11,836 bases of DNA from contig CADWAF010004999.1 of the NCBI GenBank assembly GCA_902984215.1, positions 1 through 11,836 of the forward strand, written 5' to 3'. This DNA is from Willaertia magna. Its lineage: Eukaryota; Heterolobosea; Eutetramitea; Acrasida; Naegleriidae. Below are positions 8,448 to 11,836 of this stretch, one piece after another. The stretch's first letter is position 1. Each line of letters starts with the position of its first letter. The translations under genes were made by a program, and so were the position numbers. The notes below the pieces were generated by a model, which was given only the letters and a program-made list of their open reading frames with translations, was not told the origin of the DNA and made no database searches.

Positions 8448-8520
8448 GCCCGCTTAGCTCAGTTGGTAGAGCGTGAGACTGAAGATCTTAAGGTCGCTAG
8501 TTCGATCCTGGCAGCGGGCA
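8448..8520 (+). tRNA. tRNA-Phe, anticodon GAA, no intron
   Basis: This is a 73-nt cloverleaf. The acceptor GCCCGCT pairs perfectly with AGCGGGC and the discriminator is A. D-arm GCTC/GAGC is at 8457-8472. The anticodon stem TGAGA/TCTTA encloses the loop CTGAAGA with anticodon GAA at 8481-8483. The T-stem GCTAG/CTGGC encloses TTCGATC. Internal promoters are visible: A box from 8455 (TAGCTCAGTTGG) and B box GTTCGATCC at 8500-8508. It reads UUC/UUU codons. No CCA is encoded, as usual for eukaryotic nuclear tRNA genes. Confidence 0.97.
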
Positions 8521-8524
8521 AATG

Positions 8525-8529
8525 TTTTT
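8525..8529 (+). terminator. Pol III T5 terminator of tRNA-Phe
   Basis: Five T residues start 5 bases after the tRNA 3' end, the usual RNA polymerase III stop. The tract overlaps the TAA (8528-8530, minus strand) that ends the converging open frame. Confidence 0.8.
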
Positions 8530-9013
8530 ATAGCTTCAATAATTCATTAAATTTCTCCTTTTTGGTCTTTCTATTGTCTCCTTTTCTGTGTTCCCACCAT
8601 GATTTTTTTGGTAAACACTCTTGCACTCGCTCTCCATAAATTTCCTTCTTTGATGGTGGTAAGAAAATTTTTGTTCTTGTTGAACCAAAGTCACTTTTAT
8701 CAATTACACCTCTATAAAAAACTAATGGATACTTTTTGTAATCTTTTGCAAAATTATAAACTTCAATTTCATTGTCACTTTTTTGAATTTCTTTATTATT
8801 ATCTTCTTTATTTTGTCTTAAATGATGTTTACTCTTCCTACAATTATTATTCTTATCAATAGCCTCATTAATTAACTCCCATCGTTTATGTTTATCTAAC
8901 GAATGATATTCAACATTATTCGCTGGTCTATTTTTAGGGTGTGATATTATTTCATCCTCTTTTAAATAAATTACTAATTCTCCAACGCCATAAGTATGTA
9001 AATGAACACTATA

Positions 9014-9100
9014 ATTCCACTTTAATGTATTATTTGTAGCAATTCCATACTTTTTACCATTCCACTTTAATGTATTATTTGTAGCAATTCCATACTTTTT
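9014..9100 (-). repeat. Perfect 45-bp-period tandem duplication
   Basis: The 42-base stretch 9014-9055 recurs without mismatch at 9059-9100, giving a period of 45 bp (15 codons). In the minus-strand frame it encodes YGIATNNTLKWN twice, joined by GKK. Perfect identity points to a recent duplication, and the multiple-of-three period keeps the frame. Confidence 0.9.
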
Positions 9101-9101
9101 T

Positions 9102-9113
9102 TTTATTTTTATT
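9102..9113 (-). terminator. Possible poly(A) signals just after the TGA
   Basis: Two AATAAA hexamers on the minus strand (plus-strand TTTATT at 9108-9113 and 9102-9107) lie 15-26 bases after the TGA. They support the gene ending there, but also fall inside the continuing open frame. Confidence 0.3.
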
Positions 9114-9127
9114 TTTGTAATAAATAT

Positions 9128-10408
9128 TCACTCCCATATAAAGAATCCGTTCAACATTGGATTGTCAAGTTCTTGATTTCTTTCTTCGAACAATCCTCCA
9201 AGTTGTTGTAATGTTGTTGTTCTTGTCTCAACCTCTGCATCCCCAACACCGCCAACCAAACTATTATTATCGCCTCCATAATTATTTCCAATAATTTCAT
9301 TATCACCACTATTACTACTATTAATTGTCACTTCATTCAAGGTATTATGATTACTTTGAACATTATTATTCATTATTTCTAAATTATTAACTTTTTGATT
9401 GACAGGAATTATATTGTTATCATTTAAACTATAATTTTGATTTCTTAATTGAAAACCATTTCTATAACATTCTAAACATTCCAATAATAATTTACCATCT
9501 TTTTCAACTTCAAAATAAGTTTTATCAACAATTTTTAAAATAAAATTTAAAAATTCAATAATTTCATTTAAATCATTTACAAAAATGGAATTATTTTTTA
9601 TAGAATATCTTTCTATAAATTTATTATTAATTTTTAAATTATTAATTTTTAAATTATTATTTTGTAATTTATTTTGTAATAAATTTTGTAATTTTTCTTT
9701 TTGAAAATATTCTTCCAATTTATTCTTTACATTTTCTTTAAATAACTTTACAAAACCCAAAGGAACATTCCTTTCCAACGTTCCACTTTTAAACCAATTA
9801 AATAAATATCTTAACACTAAATTATCTTCAACATTTAAATCAATATTTAAATTCTTTAATAAATCTAAAATATAATGATGACAATTACAATTTAAAAAAT
9901 GAAATTTCTTATTTGCATTCCAAAAACAATTTATTTCTGCAATTTTATTTAAAATAAAATTAACATTTTTTCCTTTTATTTTATAAAATTTATAAACAAA
10001 TAAACAATTAGATGCTTTAAATTTTTTAAAATTTATTGAAATAATACTTGAATCATTCCAATCCATTTTATACATTCCAATAATTAAAAATGGATGAATC
10101 GTACCGTAAAGACTATTTTTTAGAATGGTGTTGGATAATAATGTTTTGAATGGAATATTTAGGGAAGATAGACCTATATAAAAGTTTAAAAAGGGTTCTT
10201 TTTCTTCTTGTTGTTGTTGTTGGGTATTATTATTGTTACTGTTTTGTAAGGTAGAGAGATGTGGGATTTGTAAAATATTTTGTAAATATTTTTCTTTAAT
10301 AATTAAATTTTCAATCATTTCATCATTTGTAATTTTTTTATATTTTTTAATAAATTCTTTTCTTTTTTTTAACCATTGTTCCGAACCTATTGTATTTTCT
10401 TTTGACAT
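9128..10408 (-). CDS. Unrecognised 426-aa protein with conserved-looking His and Cys-His motifs
   Basis: Open from an ATG preceded by A-runs to TGA. The N-terminus is basic and helical (1-50), followed by a short Asn/Gln run (57-67). The ordered core, about 75-230, contains GTIHPFLIIG with His105, a Trp-Asn-Asp segment near 117, and FLNCNCHHYILDLL with Cys174, Cys176, His177 and His178. An early His followed by an N-C-x-x-H/F-rich helix resembles the circularly permuted papain-like (NlpC/P60-LRAT type) fold, but this is a weak analogy. A repeated NNLKI lies near 252-262. Residues 325-390 are Asn/Gly-rich, and the C-terminus ends NGFFIWE. No signal peptide or membrane segment is evident. It follows the PCID2-like gene on the same strand with 106 bases between. 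The frame remains open beyond the stop, so the true C-terminus is uncertain. Confidence 0.8.
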   Translation of the reverse strand: MSKENTIGSEQWLKKRKEFIKKYKKITNDEMIENLIIKEKYLQNILQIPHLSTLQNSNNNNTQQQQQEEKEPFLNFYIGLSSLNIPFKTLLSNTILKNSLYGTIHPFLIIGMYKMDWNDSSIISINFKKFKASNCLFVYKFYKIKGKNVNFILNKIAEINCFWNANKKFHFLNCNCHHYILDLLKNLNIDLNVEDNLVLRYLFNWFKSGTLERNVPLGFVKLFKENVKNKLEEYFQKEKLQNLLQNKLQNNNLKINNLKINNKFIERYSIKNNSIFVNDLNEIIEFLNFILKIVDKTYFEVEKDGKLLLECLECYRNGFQLRNQNYSLNDNNIIPVNQKVNNLEIMNNNVQSNHNTLNEVTINSSNSGDNEIIGNNYGGDNNSLVGGVGDAEVETRTTTLQQLGGLFEERNQELDNPMLNGFFIWE

Positions 10409-10459
10409 TTTTTTTTAAAATTTTTTTTAATTTTTTTTTAATTTTTTTTTAATTTTTTT
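10409..10459 (-). repeat. Poly-A leader before the 426-aa gene
   Basis: On the minus strand four A-runs of 7 to 9 bases separated by TT, then a fifth A-run, directly precede the ATG. This is the strongest case of the A-rich leader seen before most starts in the window. It is probably a 5' UTR feature helping initiation, or simply slippage-prone DNA. Confidence 0.65.
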
Positions 10460-10496
10460 GTAAAGTCGTCATAGGTCAGTAAAAAGCAATCAACAA

Positions 10497-10502
10497 TTTA
10501 TT
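10497..10502 (-). terminator. Poly(A) signal of the PCID2-like gene
   Basis: AATAAA on the minus strand lies 12 bases beyond the TAA stop at 10517-10515. The next gene starts within 90 bases, so the intergenic space is compact. Confidence 0.35.
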
Positions 10503-10514
10503 TAAAAAAATAAT

Positions 10515-11828
10515 TTAAATTTGAATAGTAGAAAGTGCTGGAAAAGGTTCCTTTTTACTTAAAACTAACATTTGTTTATCATGCGATACATATCCTCTAA
10601 TATATCCTAAATAAATTAAATTTGTTATTAAACATTCTGCTTCATCTAAATCCATTGTTGTTGTTGTATCTTCTATATTATTATTATTATCTACTGTATT
10701 GTTGTTATTATTATCATTTACAACAGAAGAAGGTTGGAAACGTAAGGCAACTAAAAATAAATTTAAATCTAATCTAGAACTTGTTTCTGGATGGTTTTCA
10801 CAATTATAATAATAAACTCTTCTTAATAAATTTCTATAAACAATTAATTTAATTTTTTCTAACATTAAATAAGTACCATGTTGTATAAAAAATAATTTAT
10901 ATTTTTCTAATTCATTACAATAAGTTTTTAAATCACCAGATCTACATGCTTTTGATAATTCTAAAAATTCTAACATATTATAACGTTTACATAAATTTAC
11001 AGTTGGATATTTTCCTAACATTAAATTTACACATGATAAATATTGTAAAATCATTCTCTTATTCTTTGGGTAATTATCTAAACAGTAATGTAATGCATAT
11101 TCTAAATCTAATTTTGCTTTACTTAAATTTGATTCTAAAATAGCAACTCTACCTGAAAAGAATTTATAGGTAACTCTTTGAGATACTGGGAATTCTTCTA
11201 AATTAGGTAAAGATTTACTTTCTTCAACTGTTTTAATTAATTTTGTACATAAACTTAATTTATTTAATTGAAAGTAGATACGAAGTAAATTATTTACGAT
11301 ATGTAAGGCTGACCATTTCTTAGAAAAATCTAATGGGGATCTGTCAGCTGCACAGATACCAAACCCTCTTTGTAATAGTCTAGCTGATTTCTCTAATGGC
11401 CCTTCTTCACTTTCTTCTTTTACTTCTTCTTCACCACTACCAAGGCTAGATAAGGCTTTGTTAGCGAAAGTTCTTAAGATTGAACTTAAATATTTCATCA
11501 TTGGTATAGTCCAATGATCTTCTTTCTCAAAGATTATTATAAAATCGGAAATGGCTTGAAACATTTGTTCAAAGGCTGTTTTATAGTTTTCATTATAATA
11601 GAAAGAAATTAAGCCTTGAAAATAGTTTGTTAGAAAAGATCGGAAGGATAGGACTGTAATATATTTATTAACTAATGATTTAATAGAAGATATTTCAGGA
11701 GGGTTTTCAGTTGCATGTTCTTCATCAATAAATAATTCATAGAAATATCCATCATGTAATAATTCTACACATCCATCTCCGTCTTTTTCTTGAAGAAAGG
11801 AATCCAAATCTTGAAGCAATTTTTCCAT
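10515..11828 (-). CDS. PCID2: PCI-domain protein of the PCID2/Thp1/CSN12 family (TREX-2 mRNA export)
   Basis: Complete at 437 residues; human PCID2 is about 400. The family is the PCI-domain subunit of TREX-2, which with GANP/Sac3 and DSS1/Sem1 couples transcription to mRNA export at the nuclear pore. Family landmarks: KWSALHIVNNLLRIYFQLNKL (171-191, shown in part), QRVTYKFFSGR (217-227), KNKRMILQYL (255-264), LGKYPTVNLCKRY (271-283), EKIKLIVYRNLLRRVY (324-339), LDLNLFLVALRF (353-364), LITNLIYLGYIRGYVSH (400-416) and PFPALST (429-435), covering the TPR-like helices and terminal winged helix. Two inserts are atypical: an acidic GEEEVKEESEE (132-142) and an Asn run (371-384) inside the winged-helix region, typical of this genome. 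The ATG follows an A-run at the window edge. Distinction from CSN12-named members is not possible by eye. Confidence 0.92.
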   Translation of the reverse strand: MEKLLQDLDSFLQEKDGDGCVELLHDGYFYELFIDEEHATENPPEISSIKSLVNKYITVLSFRSFLTNYFQGLISFYYNENYKTAFEQMFQAISDFIIIFEKEDHWTIPMMKYLSSILRTFANKALSSLGSGEEEVKEESEEGPLEKSARLLQRGFGICAADRSPLDFSKKWSALHIVNNLLRIYFQLNKLSLCTKLIKTVEESKSLPNLEEFPVSQRVTYKFFSGRVAILESNLSKAKLDLEYALHYCLDNYPKNKRMILQYLSCVNLMLGKYPTVNLCKRYNMLEFLELSKACRSGDLKTYCNELEKYKLFFIQHGTYLMLEKIKLIVYRNLLRRVYYYNCENHPETSSRLDLNLFLVALRFQPSSVVNDNNNNNTVDNNNNIEDTTTTMDLDEAECLITNLIYLGYIRGYVSHDKQMLVLSKKEPFPALSTIQI

Positions 11829-11836
11829 TTTTTTTT

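Larger units (their letters stand above)
8528..9127 (-). pseudogene. ATG-less 199-codon open frame continuing past the TGA of the upstream gene
   Basis: Read on the minus strand from 9127 to a TAA at 8530-8528, 199 codons are open in exactly the frame of the preceding 426-residue protein; only the TGA at 9130-9128 separates them. The product begins with a Lys/Ile-rich stretch, then two copies of YGIATNNTLKWN, then VHLHTYGVGELVIYL, a central Asn/Lys-rich segment, YPLVFYRGVID and a basic end with SWWEHRKGD. It contains no methionine, so it cannot start by itself in the usual way. Composition (Trp, His, Gly, Cys present, non-repetitive) and length argue for present or recent coding. I do not recognise a family. 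Options are a 5'-truncated gene relic, a C-terminal extension reached by TGA readthrough, an unseen intron, or a gene cut by a recent nonsense change. AATAAA signals just after the TGA (minus strand, 9113-9102) favour the TGA as the present gene end. Confidence 0.55.

Noticed and set aside
8599..8862. Plus-strand 87-codon frame between tRNA-Phe and the convergent genes
   Set aside because: Its Leu/Phe/Tyr-rich translation is the antisense shadow of the minus-strand 199-codon frame, which has far better protein-like composition.
9014..9100. CRISPR-like repeat pair
   Set aside because: Only two directly adjacent copies with no spacers, in a eukaryotic setting; it is a tandem duplication.
9095..9131. 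An intron removing the TGA (GTGAAT to AAAAAG on the minus strand)
   Set aside because: It is 37 nt long, so splicing would leave the downstream part out of frame.
275..11828. Dictyostelid origin
   Set aside because: Asn-rich proteins and A-rich leaders fit, but mixed TAA/TAG/TGA stops, common GGA codons and moderate intergenic composition fit less well. It is not excluded without a marker search.

Overview
The window reads as nuclear DNA of an AT-rich, free-living protist. Support for this: spliceosomal GT-AG structure, poly-A stretches directly before start codons, AATAAA-type signals after stop codons, a Pol III tRNA gene, Asn/Gln-rich proteins and strictly eukaryotic proteins (kinesin-5, a PCI-domain TREX-2 subunit). 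TAA, TAG and TGA all end genes and never interrupt the well conserved ones, so the code is standard. Frequent GGA codons, mixed stop use and non-extreme intergenic composition fit a heterolobosean (Naegleria-like) amoeba better than a dictyostelid. That is an inference from style, not from a marker gene.

Layout. Plus strand: the last 39 codons of an unknown gene (1-122); a 958-residue Asn/Gln/Glu-rich protein of unknown function (275-3151); a short promoter interval with two sequences matching the E2F/DP consensus (3204-3238); a kinesin-5 motor in two exons (3366-6659, 45-nt intron); a broken F-box/leucine-rich-repeat gene (6733-8194); and tRNA-Phe(GAA) (8448-8520). Minus strand: a PCID2/Thp1-family protein (11828 to 10515), then an unrecognised 426-residue protein (10408 to 9128). 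Directly after its TGA stop the same frame stays open for 199 more codons, with no ATG anywhere, to a TAA at 8528-8530 that abuts the tRNA terminator. The two strands converge at about 8.2-8.5 kb.

The genes do not form one pathway. The most coherent story is the kinesin-5: E2F-like promoter sites, a BimC-box Cdk site, an overlapping nuclear localisation signal and a KEN box suggest control by transcription, phosphorylation, import and proteolysis through the cell cycle. I see no mobile element, CRISPR array or defence system. The least explained object is the ATG-less 199-codon frame beyond the TGA, which carries a perfect 45-bp tandem duplication.
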